Source: Gorsachius magnificus (taxonomy: Eukaryota; Chordata; Aves; Pelecaniformes; Ardeidae). From it: a stretch of 64,000 nucleotides of DNA. Below the pieces are notes generated by a model that worked only from the letters and a program-made list of their open reading frames with translations, was not told where the DNA came from and ran no database searches. This document shows, piece by piece, positions 12,401 to 25,496 of the stretch. The stretch lies in the NCBI GenBank assembly GCA_034008185.1, contig CM067082.1, positions 11,330,984 to 11,394,983 on the forward strand, in the 5' to 3' direction. A program made the position numbers and the translations under genes. Each line of letters opens with the position of its first letter. The first letter of the stretch is position 1.

Positions 12401-15400
12401 TAGAACCCGTGACATCTGTGGAGCATTTGGAGTTGTCAGTGGTGAAAACATGTTAAAAATAGTGGAGTAGAAAAGCAGTAAGAGGCTCACTGAGTTTCCA
12501 GAGATGATCTTAACAAGTCATAGGACATTTGAAGTTCTTCTGTTCATGGAGAATTCATTAGCTCTGCTTTTCAGGAAATATCCTTTTTTTTTTTTTTTAA
12601 CTCTCCCCTGATGAAGAAAACTGTTCCTGTGACACTTGACTGCAATTCCAGCCCACAACTGAGAAGTGACTCCATATTGCAACTTTCGATTCAAATTCAA
12701 TCCTCAATCACAAATTATTCATCATTCAGAATAAGAGGATTGGGTGTGCTATTTCATTTCAGATTCAGCTCAGAAGATGACTACACATTAGTCCATGAAA
12801 CAGAGAGGAAAAATGTATCTTACAACATCTGCTAAGGCCAACAAAAATCAATAACCAGCTGTACAATACTAAGAATGCCAAGTCAGTAGAAGGGATGTAA
12901 TCAAAAACTTGAAGTTGTGAAAGGAATCATAGGAAGCTTGAAAGTTCCTTTAACATTTTTTTCATTGCAAGGGTATAAAATGATCTGGAGCAGCGACAGA
13001 GCACATTTCAGAACTGCTTTAAACCATCCTCACAAAAACAGCTTACCACATATCCCCTTGTTTCCATCTACATGCTAGCTAGAAACATAAGCCAGCCAGC
13101 TACTGAAGAAGGTTGCATAAAAAAGAATATAGTGGCCAAGTTAAAATCATGTAGCTTAGATGATTCTGTCCTTTTACTGATGCACTTAAAGTTGCTTATT
13201 TCAACTGCAAAATAATAGGAGACTTATTCCTAGAATTTCCATATTCTAAGAATATTTTAAAACATATAAAAAAAATTCAAGCAGCAACTTCAAGGATCGG
13301 GTTGTATGTAAATAATGACCGTTAAAGAAACATATACCTGTGGCTTTACTTCCATTTTAAGCTTCACCTTTGCCAAAAAAATTTAGTTCCAGGACAACTG
13401 AAATACTTCAGGAAATCATATCAGTTTAGTTTTCAGAAGATTAAAAAGGTTTTAATATAAACAAGCTTCATGATACTTGAAAACAATGTTTGTTTCTAAG
13501 TTTTTTAATGTCATAATTGATAACATACATTTTTAATAAGCCAAAACCTAAAGAATTCCATTTGGATTTTTTCAATCCATTTCAATTCATTTGGAATTTG
13601 TTTAGGAGTTACTTATGCAGGCAAAGTTGATGCTATTTTGTTTTCCAAATCAGAAGGTAATCAGAGCTCATAACCTGGAAATCATCTTGGACATATCTCT
13701 GCTGTGTTCACATCTCGATTCCCAATACGAGAATGTCACCATGTAATGGCATACACTTTCATTTTACAAGCTCTGCAAGACAGCTGCCACTACCTCGCCA
13801 GTGTTAAACTTTCAAAATCATCTACAAGGGGAAAATCGTCAGAGTTGTCACTGACACATCTATGCATTAAAGGAAGCCTTGGAGCTGGATGGCTTCAGAA
13901 CATACATGATTTAGACCATCCAGATGATAGAATAAGAATAGGTACATGACAAGAGTAAAATGTACATGTTTAAGATTTATTCTGAGAATCATCATTGCCA
14001 AATCACACTCGTTATGCTACTGTTCCATTGCTTATAGAAATTATGGGGAAAAAATGCATTGTTGATAGCGCATGCTGTCAAGAGAAGTGGTCATTTCATT
14101 TTCTGACACACAATGGCTGCATAAAATACCTCCGATTGCATTTAATGAATGAATGACATCATACACTTGAATCAGATGCTGCCAGGAGCACAGCAGTGCT
14201 TTTTCTATGATCCCTCAGTAGCAGTTGCTAAATAGAAAACATTTGTATTGGAATCACATTGTGTTTTGTATAATACTCAAGACGTCTTCTGGAGCAAGGC
14301 AGTGAAAAGCTACTCATACACGTGGTGTCTGTCTTGCTATTCCACAAAGTATTTTAGCTCTAATCCACAGACTAATGTTCCTGCAGCTTCTGAAATAGAA
14401 ATCTCCTAATCCTGGCATCTGAGACAGTACTGCATTCAGATGATAAAAGCCTGGGTTCATTTTCATTTTTCTCTGTTTACAAGTCTCAATTCCTTTGTGT
14501 GTTTCTCAAGAGGTTGGTTGTAGAGCACGGCAGGAATTCGTTTTCCTCTTCTGCAGAAATGTTAGTGATTTCAATTCCTTCCTTTGTCTCTCCCTGTACT
14601 TTTACTTCAGATGAACTGAAGACCTTTTAAGACAAGACTATACAAAAATGCAGAGGAACCATCCTCAGAACATACTATGAACAGAAACAAGAATTTTAAC
14701 ACCATTTTTGCTCATTATAAAACAATTCTGCAAGTGTTTTGTTCCATCTTCTCTGTTGAAGGTATAACAATTCATTCAGTTAGTAATTGCAATAACACAA
14801 TTGCAATAATTAACGCAGTTTTCTGACTTTGCATTGACTCATTTCCTTCCTCTCACAGATCAGCAGAGGTGGGATCCTCCAGCACAGGGATGGCAACAAA
14901 CAGTTGGCATGGAGGAGAAAAGGAAATAACATGTTTCAGTACTAAATTACCTCTATAATCCAGGGGCTCTAGTACAACCACAAATAAGGAAAACCCAGAT
15001 TCAAATCCTCGATCTAATATATTGTTTTTTACACAAAGGGAAACAACTGTAAATGGGAAGGCAGAAAGACCCAATTCAGAGTAGCTAGGATTTGAAATCT
15101 CAGTCCCAGTCCCCCTGAAGAATATCTACTGAGCTAATGATTTTTGGGGGAAGATTACCCTTCAGCCTCTATCTCCCACTGGCCTTTCTTTAGCTCCTGA
15201 AATATTATCCTGAACCTGAGACACTTTCTCTGATAAACTTTATTTTTTTGAATGTTTACCCTAATAAATGGATATTAAGAACTTGACATTTCCCAGTGGA
15301 AACCTAATTTGTCAGATAATTTCCAACAAACTCCAGTTAGCTGCAAATGTGCCACTTCTAGCTGGATTCAGCAGCTTCCATTCATGATGCAGTTCCAACA

Positions 15401-16426
15401 ACACTCAAACAAGCAGACGAGTACAGGATTGCAGGTCTGATTCCGGCCATTTTCTCTGGCCAATACCATAAGTCCCCTTCCTTATTGCACGGGTACTCAG
15501 ACGTGATACATGTGGCCAGAGTTAACTACTAACAACTCCTGCTATTTTTTATGTCCATGTGCAATTGTGCATATTTTAGTGCAAGGGACAAGCCTCGCAG
15601 AGGAAGACTTCAAAAAAATGACACTGCAGATAATTCCTAAATATTCTCTGCTCTCAAACAATGCTTAAGACGAATGCAGAGTGGGTGACCAAGTGACCTA
15701 CATTTACTGCTCTTTCCAGTCAAAGTTAATTGAAGGGTTGCAATCAGATATCTGTATCTGGAAATTCTTTACATTCCTGTAGAAAGCATGGCAGCGTTAG
15801 CCCCTCCCTGAACAGCAGAGAGAATATGATGCTGTGTCTGGTCTCTGGAGTATGTGTAGGCTCCACATGGTCCCCTGAATGTCCACGCTGAGGTGCTGGC
15901 TAGACTGTACCACAGCTGTCTTCTGACCTGCAAATGCACATTCCTTCACATGGTATCTAGAGCACAAATATAGGGGAAATCCATGCATACATTGCTGTGC
16001 ACTTGGGTCTGGTTCTATTTTGGCATCAGACCCCACGATATATAAAAAATATTAAAATATTACTATTTCTCCTGTCACTGCCAGTACTTATATTGCTATT
16101 TGCATGTATTTACCAGTACAACTGCCTGTGCTCTTCAACCTGTTTAACAGCAGACAGTTAGGAAGCTAACAACATAGGAGATGCTGAGATAGTACAGCAG
16201 AATGGCAGAGCAGAGAGCTATCGATGCTATCTGTCGAGGATAAAGACATGGTACTGTAGGAAGGGAAAGGTACTCCTGGCCCCTAGCGAAGCCTAGAGTA
16301 CAAGGTAAAGGAGCAAGGGCATCTTCAGAGGAATCAGATAATACTGGAATACTGTTACACTGTGTTGCGTTTTGTAAAAAAAAAAAAGGAAAATTTTTCT
16401 TCCCCAGAAGGGTTTATAATCTACAG
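9491..16426. other. Long unassigned non-coding stretch
   Basis: About 7 kb without a supported gene or a clear repeat. A 16-base T run lies at 12583-12598. Two copies of the palindromic octamer ATTGCAAT start 14 bp apart at 14786 and 14800. Open frames are all short (about 80 codons or fewer) and without recognisable domains. Confidence 0.5.
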
Positions 16427-16499
16427 AAACAAACAGATGTTATCCCAGTTTACGGATAGGAAACTTGAATTATAATTACCATGAAATGACTTAATTCAC
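16427..16499 (+). repeat. Ancient repeat fragment ('cagtttac-gat-ggaaac' type)
   Basis: The segment 'ttatcccagtttacggat' followed by 'aggaaacttga' resembles the widespread old amniote repeat motif that reads roughly attatccc-attttacagat-ggaaactga. The family is not named here. The copy is short and decayed, and it abuts the old CR1 relic. Confidence 0.3.
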
Positions 16500-18360
16500 T
16501 ATCTTTAGCAAAGGAAGGAGGGAAAATAGAAAACTAAAAGCAATGTATTTCAAGAGGGCAGACTTCAATAAACACTGTAAATTGGTGGGCGAGATCTCCT
16601 CGGAAACAAGTTGAAGTGACAAAGGAGTCCAGAAGAGCTGGCAATTCTTTAAAGAAATGACAGTGAGGGTACAATCAGAAGCCATGCCAACATGAAGGAA
16701 GGATAGGAAGTGTAATCAGAAAACAATTTGGCTAAACCATGAGCTCTTCAATGACCTGGAGCTAAATAAAATGTACAGGAAGTGAAAACTACATTGAAAT
16801 ACTAAAGACAAGTACGAATGAATAGCATAAATATGCGGGGAAAAATTCAGAAAGGCGAAGGTACAAAAAGAGAGGAAATTAGCAAAGGAAGCAAAAAGCT
16901 TTCTGTAAGCACATTTGCAGTAAAAAAGAACTCCAAGGGAAAACAGTGGTTCACTGCTAAACGGAGAGAACAAGCTCCTGCCAGTTGAGGCCCAGAAAAG
17001 TGAAATGTTTAGTGGTTTTTCTATTTCAGCCTTCACTGGAAAGGTCAACTATGACGAGACGGTTGATACAACCAAGGGGTGGTAACTCAGGTTCCAACAG
17101 GGGAAGATCAGATTAGAGAATACTTAGATAAGGTAAATGTTGCCAGTTCACTGGGGCATTAGGAAATTTATCCCAGGATACTTAAAAAACAGGCAGAAAC
17201 TATCTCACAGGCATTAGGAAATCTCTTCAAGAACTATACAAGATGAGTAGGGTCGGAAGACTGAAGAAGAGCCAGCAGACCACCTATCTGTATGAAGGAG
17301 TAAAGGAGGAGCCAGGGAATTACGAGTCTGACAGTCTAACTTGATTCCTGGAAAAATACTGGAACAAATAATCTAACTGCTTGTAAGCACCTAGGCAGTA
17401 ACAAGGAGAGGAGTAGCAGCCAACATGGATTTGTCAAGAACAAATCATGTCAAACCAGTCTAATTCCACTCTACAAGATGGTAACAAGCCTTGTGGGTAG
17501 AGGAGGAAAAGAAAATGTCATACGTCTTAACTTCAGTGAGGTTTTTGACACCATCTCACATAATATTCTCATAAGTAAGCTAAGAAAACACGGTCAAGAT
17601 TAAACTACAGAGAAAAGGCATGCAAAGCTAACTGGAAATCTGCACTTTAAGAGTAATTTATCAATGATTCGGTGTCAAAATGGTAGGATTTTATCAGGTG
17701 GGAATCACTGAGGTCTAGATCTGGCAAAATTCAGTATTTTCATAAATTGTGAAGAAAAAGGGATGACAATGTGTTTGTTGCATATACAGATAAAATCAAG
17801 CTCAAGCAGGCAGGCTGAATCTCACACTGAATGGTAGAAAAGGAATCAGAAAAGCTGTGACAAATTAGAGACATGATCTGGAAAAATGAGGCCAAATTCG
17901 ATAAGAACAAGTGGAATATATTAATGTAGGTGAGAATAATAATTTGTTCAAATACAGGACAAAGAACTGCTGGAGAGACAAAAAGGCGATTCGGGAATTA
18001 TGATGAATCACAAACTGAACATGAGTCAACAATGTTACGCTGTTGTTAAAAGGAAAAACATGACACAGGTGCGTACAAACAAAAATGTCACCTGTAAGAC
18101 ACGTGAAACATCCCTCCTGCTCTTCTCTGCCCTGAAATACTGCGTTCAGGAAGGTCTGACCGTGCAGCAAGAATGCAACACAGAGGAAAAAGCGACCCAG
18201 GAGGAAAGAATTGGGATTGGTTTGAATTAGGGGAAGCCTGAGGGGAGACATGAAAAAAGTCTTGCAGTACTTGAGAGACAAAAGGAATAAGTTCTTCTTA
18301 CATGCTGAGGTTAGGATAAAATATATGGGTTTTAACTGTAGCAAGAAATCCAAAATTAAA
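16500..18360 (+). mobile_element. Ancient CR1 LINE relic spanning much of ORF2
   Basis: About 1.9 kb follow the order of a CR1-type ORF2 on the + strand. First comes linker sequence ('gcagacttcaataaac', 'gaagagctggcaattct'), then reverse transcriptase blocks, then a downstream region ('gcctgaggggagacatg', like CR1 LRGDM). Recognisable RT pieces are 'HGFVKNKSCQTSL' (about 17428-17466) and a palm motif at 17526-17594 reading LNFSEVFDTISHNIL. In this family the first motif normally reads LDFSKAFD, so the Asp position is Asn here. Many stops and frameshifts break the frame, so it is a dead fossil much older than the other CR1 copies in the window. It resembles a CR1 lineage best known from turtles and other non-avian sauropsids, from memory of such sequences. 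The antisense open frame at 17865-18353 is a by-product. Confidence 0.8.
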
Positions 18361-18839
18361 AAAATTAATTTGACAATAGTCAGAAGTAGTTTAGGTAGAG
18401 GTGATCCTCACACCAAATAGCCTAACAGATTTCAAAATATTCCTTTTATCCATCTTTTCCTTCCCTGAAACACTGGATTTCAGGGACACAGGTCACGGAT
18501 GATTAAACAAAGTTCACATGGGGCATCTAAAATCAAGCAGAAAATTAAAGCCTGACCTTAACAACGCCAGTTCAAGTGTCTTTACCTCAGAATATCTTTC
18601 CTCTCGCTTCCTCTCTCTCAATAAATAGATCACACATGTAGAGTCTTTATGCAACAAATGGCAACATTAAACCTTTTTCATATAGTAAAGGAAATAGCAT
18701 TCAGGTTATTTTTTTCATTTCTATTTTTGCTGCCTCTGTTATCACAATACAAGTGAAAAAGAGGTGATGCCAAAGCAGAGTTTTCTGGTGGAAAATACAT
18801 TACAAATACACGAATACCCTACTAGATTTCTGCATAATT
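18361..18839. other. Unassigned non-coding stretch
   Basis: Sequence just beyond the CR1 relic. The first tens of bases may be its decayed 3' end; beyond that nothing is recognised. Confidence 0.45.
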
Positions 18840-19195
18840 GGATACTAGATGATTAAAGGTCATCAACAAAAAGCCTTTTGACGCAGCCCCAAAAAGAGCT
18901 CAGCTCCCTCATGTAGCATGTGTCAGTGCGGAACAGAGAAATGACACATCCAGTTTATTATGCCACATTTACAACTTAGGATGGATTATTAGTGACAATA
19001 TTTCTTTTGTAGAAATAGCAGACGCCATTGTTTTATTAGAAATGCTGTGAATAGTAATTAATAGCCTCCTATGCTGCATTAATAATACACTCCTACCCAG
19101 TAAATATTGGCTAAATAATTAAGTGAAGGATTTTTTTTTCTGTCCAATCCCCCATGCAATTTGCTTAATTTGTTAGATTTTAATTGGAAAAGTGA
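18840..19195. promoter_or_regulatory. Conserved-looking block with SOX and homeodomain-type motifs
   Basis: This AT-rich, non-repetitive, non-coding block holds a full SOX-type site CCATTGTT (19025-19032), a paired homeodomain-type site TAATTAAT (19056-19063), further ATTA cores and a forkhead-like GTAAATA near 19100. Such motif clusters are typical of developmental enhancers in vertebrates. Activity and conservation are inferred, not shown. Confidence 0.3.
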
Positions 19196-20075
19196 AGACT
19201 TGGTTAATGTTTAAAAAACAAACAGTTGCTCATGTCCCTTTTCACTACCTGTATCAGCTCCACCAGAAGCTGTTCTAGAGGAACGGCCAATCTAAAATTG
19301 AGGCACCAAAGATACCAAATGGTATCTTTGACAAATGGACTTTTAAATAACATGTAAGTGCTTTCCTCCTTCTGAAATGAATTAGGGTCTAAAATACTCT
19401 CAAATCCCAACCCAATCCTTGCACATACTTTTGGCACGTGTTTTCCCTGAAAGTTGTAGCAATTGAACATCTCACTATTTAGATGCCTTTGACAGTTCCA
19501 CTATGTTTTAAAAAAACTTGGTAAAGCTCTCCTGATTTAATACCTGCTGATTATGCCTGAAGGGGATGAAGGAAATCAAACACAGAATGCCATACATATA
19601 CCTAATATTTCCATTTACAGGTGTCCTGAACGGTTTAGTACCCTCCTGTACTTTTAATCTAAAGTAGTTCAGTTATAATCTGAAATAGTAGTTATCAGTA
19701 GCGCCCATAAATCATTTTCTACAAACAGTGGTGGCAGGGAAAGGTGTTTTCAGTCCTCTTGCAGGTCTGTCAAAATGTTTGTAGAAGTAATTCACACTTG
19801 CAATAACTGAACCTATGGAAGTTTTTCAATTCACTTCAAATAACATCTCTTCAAGTGAAAGGCTAACTCCAGCCCTCATTTTTTTTCTTGTGCAGGGTGA
19901 TTACAGGCAGCAGGTTTGCTTTATGTAAGAGACAATAAAACTAGACCTAGTTAGTTATTATGAACTTTGTGGTTTTTAACCGTTATCTGACATTTGAACA
20001 ATTCATTCCCATTAAAGGTAAGAGAAACTGGGTGTTTAAAACCCCTTGATGACTTTGAAACTTCCAGCCAGCTCG
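19196..20075. other. Unassigned non-coding stretch
   Basis: No gene or repeat is recognised. A donor-like AAAG|GTAAGAG occurs near 20017 without a supporting frame. Confidence 0.5.
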
Positions 20076-20172
20076 TCTGAATTCTGCTGAGGGACTGACT
20101 CTGTGTATGTTCACGCAAATCCTATTAAAGTCGGTGGAAATCGCGAGCATGTCTCGGGCAGAGTGGGACCCC
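20076..20172 (+). repeat. Decayed palindromic ancient repeat
   Basis: Arms 'ctgaattctgctgaggg' and 'tctcgggcagagtgggac' are imperfect inverted repeats around a centre containing 'cctattaaagtcggtgg'. This fits an old amniote palindromic element with gaagtcaatgg-like centre and aattctgct-like ends. It has no coding capacity. The family is not named here. Confidence 0.4.
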
Positions 20173-21191
20173 CTGCTATCTAGTCAGTGCAAATTAACAG
20201 CTGGGAGTGGAAGGAATGTAAAAAAGCAAAATCTCTTCACAGGGCCGCATTGATATGCAAGGGATTTGCTTGTCAGAGTGAGATGTGTGATATGAAGTGA
20301 ATGTTTATTGCACACTGCGGGGAGCTTCCAATAGTAGCCAAAAGGAGATATCTATAGTAGATCTGGATCGGAAGCCATCTAAAAGCCAAGGCAGAGTGAA
20401 AGGCCTTTTGATACAGAATGCCTTTGTGATGCTGCTTATTCCTTGTTAGAGGAAAAAAAAAAAGCCAGCATTTACAAATTGAGGAAAGGGAAATGGGGAA
20501 TCCTGACACCTTACCAGCACTTGTAACTTGACTATTTTGCTGTATTTTGAAGTATACTTATCTATGGCCATGGGTTGATGCACGAAACTCGGTAAATTCC
20601 AGCAGTGTTCCCACAGGAATTGACGGAGAGGAGAAAATTTTCAGCAGAAGTGATGTGAACTTTAGTCTTGATAAGGTGGGTAAACTGCCATGGGCCCTGA
20701 CCACAAACACAAGCTTGGCTGGTACAGAAGACACTTGCTGTCCCTATCTCCCCTTACTGGAAAACTTACATCCTTTTGCTCATATGTCCTCTGGAAGAAC
20801 ATATTAAGGATTTTTAATCTGTGTTGTGTTTGGGCTGGCCTACTAGAGCCTTCCTCCAGGAGAAGCATGGAGAATGACATCCTTTCCTCTTCCAACAAGG
20901 ACCAGAGGCAACTAAGCCACCCCTGATTTTTTCCATCTGCTGCTGAGCTGTTCATGAGCATGCTACAAAGGCAAAAGCTGCTGCTGCTTGCTGCTGCCAA
21001 TGCTACGTAACCCCCTACCCTTCAGGGGAACCAGGCCAAGGGTGCCAGGTCCTTGCTCAGGGGTGAAGAAAACACTGAGTGCCAATTACCTAAGGATTAA
21101 TTTCTCTGCCACAGTTTCTTCAGAAGAAGTAGCCAACCAGATGACCACCCCTGCACTGGTTGCTTAGGCTGAAATCACCTATATATTGCAT
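20173..21191. other. Unassigned non-coding stretch
   Basis: No gene is recognised. Overlapping frames on both strands at 20547-21000 have no domain. A short CTG-rich run lies at 20977-20997. Confidence 0.5.
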
Positions 21192-21655
21192 TGCTGGAAC
21201 ATGTCCAGAGGAGAGCCACAAAGCTGGTGAGGGGTCTGGAGCACAAGTCTTACGAGGAGTGGCTGAGGGACCTGGGGTTGTTTAGTCTGGAGAAGAGGAG
21301 GCTGAGGGGAGACCTGATCGCCCTCTACAGCTGCCTGACAGGAGGGGGTAGTGAGGTGGGGGTCGGCCTCTGCTCCCTGGTAACGGACGATAGGACGAGG
21401 GGAAATGGTCTGAAGTTGCACCAGGGTAGGTTTAGGCTAGGCATTAGGAGAAACTTCTTCACAGAAAGGGTTGTCAGGCTCTGGAATGGGCTGCCCAGGG
21501 AGGTGGTTGAGTCCCCATCCCTGGAGGTATTTAAAAGAAGGCTAGATGAGGTGCTTAGGGATGTGGTTTAGTGGTGGGATGGCAGTGTTAGGTTAACGGT
21601 TGGACTTGATGATCTTAAAGGTCTTTTCCAACCTAGACGGTTCTATGATTCTATA
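21192..21655 (+). mobile_element. CR1 LINE, 3' portion with open ORF2 C-terminus
   Basis: This 5'-truncated CR1 starts inside ORF2 and runs to the tail (TTCTATGATTCTATA). The frame 21191-21571 is open for about 126 codons and carries the CR1 C-terminal blocks in order: [79 protein letters not shown]. The reverse transcriptase core lies upstream and is missing, so the piece cannot mobilise itself. The 3' untranslated region (21572-21655) has the CR1 'ggacttgatgatcttaaagg' signature. The undisrupted frame suggests a younger insertion than the relic at 16.5-18.4 kb. Confidence 0.95.
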
Positions 21656-24600
21656 CTACTTGGAATTCAAATGCTTTGATTAGTTAAGTTAGTTGGATAT
21701 GTTGATAAGTTACATATGTTACTGCACAAATCGTAACTGCAATACTAATACAAATGACAATTTGAATGATCCCCTGCAGCTCAAGAGTTGCTTTCCAAAA
21801 GAAATTTGCAAATTACTTTTTCTAATGGCCACACCAGAGAATTATGCACTCTATTCATGGACCATTTGTAAACAGAAAATGAGGAGCTTCATCAAAAAAA
21901 TCACTCATTTTGAGTTATTTGCCATGCTCTCACTAGGAGCAGTACTAAATTCAAAAGCAACACCCCCACACATCCCAGTACACTTAGCCAGTTGGCCCAA
22001 ATAGTTAGCACAAATCAAAGCCAGCATGAAAAGTGCAAACACAACTAGGAGAAAACAAACTGTCACATGCAGACAGAGGTGATGGACACAGAAGCTGAGG
22101 ATTTCTGTAGAGTTAGGCCATAGGACAAGGTTGGCTGTCAAGCCCACAGAGAACCTACTGTCCTGCAGGACCTCAAGCTCTGACTGGTGAGTGGGAACGG
22201 CTTCATGCTGTCCAGCTGCCGAGGTGGCACAGCCAGCTGTCCTCACCAGCTGGGACATCGCAGCTGCTCATCAGTCAGCATCCAGGGCATTTTGAAGTGA
22301 GCCATCACGCTTTGCCTCGAGACCTCATTATGAGCTGCAGTCGATCAGCCAGGCAGAGACAATGCTGCCAAGGGCTGTGGCCTCATCAGCCATCCTGGTT
22401 TGCCAGGGCCATTCATGAATCACAGCGCGCTGATGCAGAAAAACTTCAGTGGCTCTGGGTCTAACTCCTTAAAGAGTGAGGTGTGCACCATCCCATATAG
22501 CACACAGTATCAACTGAAGGCAGAGCTCGATCACACATCAGTTAGAAAACACGCAAGGTCATTAAAACATGTCTGCAAAGCACTTCAGACGTGAATGGAT
22601 GGTCACATATGAAGTGCTACATGTGGGCAGCCCAGAATCACACAAACTTTGCTGTTGTCGGTGCGAACAGCCCTACATTTGAGGATCTTGCTAGGATTAG
22701 CACACACCTATCCCTACTTCTGCTTTTCCTCCCCTCTGAAGCACAGGCCAGGGTCTCTTTGAAAAGAGGGACAAATACATTCTGTAAGTACCAGCAAACT
22801 GCTATGATGGTGCATAGGATATTTTAAAGCCTGATATGTTGCATATGCTTGTTGTATTCAATAGTTAAAGATGGGAGTTAGAAGTGCTGCTATAAATATT
22901 TGAAAATAACAGAGCAGGAAGAAGAAAACAGTCCGGATGATTACAAAAACACAGGGGCTACCATCTCACTGCTTTGCAATTACATTAGACATTCCTATAT
23001 ACACAAACCCAGTCTGACTACTGCTTATATACATGTATACTCTACTTCTTCTAGACTGGATCCACATGGAGTCCATTGGGATGTCTCCAGGCAGAGGTGT
23101 TCAGCAGTCACACCAGACCCCCAAACTAGCCCTGCTGAGCCAAAGCTGGCCAAAGGCATGACAGCCATGTGCAGGTGGATCAACTCTGGGTCTACCTTCA
23201 AACATATTTGTTGAGGGTGTCTTGTGCCTACCAGCCCGGTGGCCTCTTGAGTCCTTCTGAGTCCTGCTCGTTAAAGTCGACCTCTTCAAGTGTAATTATC
23301 TGCTAGTGCTAATGGGAATTAAAGGAGATAGCCACCTAAATGCCAGTAAGGATCAGGACATTACAGGCTGTCGTCTGCTGTCTACTCCCGTAAGGAAACA
23401 AAGAGGATTTACCTCATCTTAATGCTCTTTCTTTTCTTTCAGACTGAAAATTCATTTTTTTCAGTAAATGCTGGGGCAGGGGTTATATCTGTATGTATTA
23501 ACAACTCAGATTTAATCCTAATAATTTCTTTCCCACGGAACATCTGCATTTGGGCTTCCTTCCTCCAGACATGCTGGCTAACATGTTTCCACAGTCTGTC
23601 TCAGTCTAGGTTTGTGTTTGCAAAGGTGGGGAGGGGTGATAGAAACCTTTGGCATCAGCAGGACATTTCTCCCCTGATCTCAATAGCAGCTCTGACTTGA
23701 AAAGCAGGACCTGTCAGCCAGAAGACATTGGACTCTGGCACCAGCTCTCTTTTCTACCTTCCTCTGGCACTAAGTTTAAAGCAAAACTTAGGAAGAAACT
23801 GCAGCTATGTCCCTCGAGCCCTGTGACTTGGAACCAGCACACCAGCCTTCCACATGAGGAAATGTAGCACAAAAAATATCTTCCAGGAGGCTTCTGCCTA
23901 ATGCTGGAAAGCACTGATGCACTCTGGCTCCAGGGAGAGGTAAAAAGTTGATTGCCACCCACTCAACAACCATTTCCTTCTGGTGATCGATGGAGCATCA
24001 CCAAAGACTGGTCTGGTGGCAGGTGCCCGTTAGCTATCGGAGGCAGAGGATGAGAACAGCTCCGTGATAGATGCTTATGGTGAGGGAAGCAGTAAAGAGC
24101 ATGGCAGCAGTAAAAGGAATGAAATAGGCTTCCTGCTGAACGGAGGAGCAGGCAGTAGGATAACCGAAGGGACATTGATTGAATTGGAACATTTCTTTAA
24201 ACTCAGACCCTCAATTGCAGCACTCTCATCACGCCGTGTAAAGTTTCTTCCAGTGCATGCTTGGTGACATCTTGACACGCTGATTTTAGTATTGCTCACT
24301 CTGTAATCCCCAGGGGAAGATATCTGAGCTCTGAACAGCGCTTTTGAGTCATACCTTCCAACTATACCCATTTTCCAGTTTCCTCCCTGCCAAGGTCACT
24401 GAGTTTCTGACCTCACAAGCAACAGCTTTACAGGAAAGGTGAGCGTAAAGAGGAGCAAAGGCTTGTGCTGCTCCTTTGGGGTACCAGGCTGTGCAGTTTG
24501 CAGGCAGCGTTAGCTGACATTACGCTAAAGCTCTCCCATGTAGGCAGAGCAAGAGGATGGCAGGGAGCAAGGCTCTCCCCAGAGACGCAGTCTGCCCTTG

Positions 24601-25295
24601 TCTAGCTTTGGAGATTGCACAGTGAGACAGTCTTTGCACAGGGCTGTAAACTAAAGCCAAGTTGTTCTTATGTCTACAAGAGAGGCTGGGGCAGCCCTGG
24701 TGGGATGGAGTAATTGGCGGCAGGGGAAGGGGCTGTGGATGAGATGTGCCTGTCCCCACGCTGTGCACCTCTGGCTAGTGCCTGGGCTGGAGTGGGCAGC
24801 GAGGAACCTTCAGCTCTTGTACTGGGTGCAGGAGCTGCCTCCCCCCCATCACTTCAGGATTAGAAAAGGACAGAGCTCCCAAAGCAAAAATATTCAGGTG
24901 TGAATAGGAAGGTCTTTCCTTCCCCTGCCTCAGCTCAGCTGTTGTGCTATAGCAGCTCTTTAAATATCCTCCCCAGCCCAGTCAGTGAGATGCTGTTACA
25001 CAAACCCACATGTTCTCAAACGCATGGTGTCTACCTCCACATCTCTCTCACGCCGGTACTGCTTTACTGTCTGAGTCCAGCCTGACCAGAGGAACAGTGC
25101 TTACGCACACATACGTGCATGCACAGGGACACAGGGTGACTGAAGAAGTTAATAAGCTTCAAAGCATGCGACACGATAATCAGAAGTTCACATCAGGACA
25201 AGGAAAGAACAGCGGGGCCTTGCAGTGGACAAATAAATGACCTTTGAGTCCTATGTTCCCTGTGCATTCGTACACAGACCAGACTCTGTTACCAA
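21656..25295. other. Unassigned non-coding stretch
   Basis: About 3.6 kb with only short frames lacking domains on both strands. No repeat family is recognised. Confidence 0.5.
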
Positions 25296-25496
25296 CATAG
25301 AATCACAGAATGTTTTGGGTTGGAAGGGACCCCTAGAGGTCATCTAGTCCAACCCCCCTACAGTGAGCAGGGACACCACTAACTCAATCAGGTTGCTCAG
25401 AGTCCCTTCCAACCTGGCCTTGAATGTTTCCAGGGATGGGGCCTCCACTACCTCTCTGGGCAACCCGTTCCAGTGTTTCAATACCCTAAAGAATGC
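25296..25496 (-). mobile_element. CR1 LINE 3' fragment (5'-truncated)
   Basis: Antisense CR1, with the tail at its left end (catagaatcacagaatg). It encodes on the minus strand the last part of ORF2 ([19 protein letters not shown], then KARLEGTLSNLIELVVSLL). It ends near 25496, where it joins unrelated sequence, so the insertion is truncated about 200 bp from its 3' end. Confidence 0.94.

Noticed and set aside
17865..18353. 162-codon minus-strand frame
   Set aside because: It lies antisense to the old CR1 relic and has no domain of its own.
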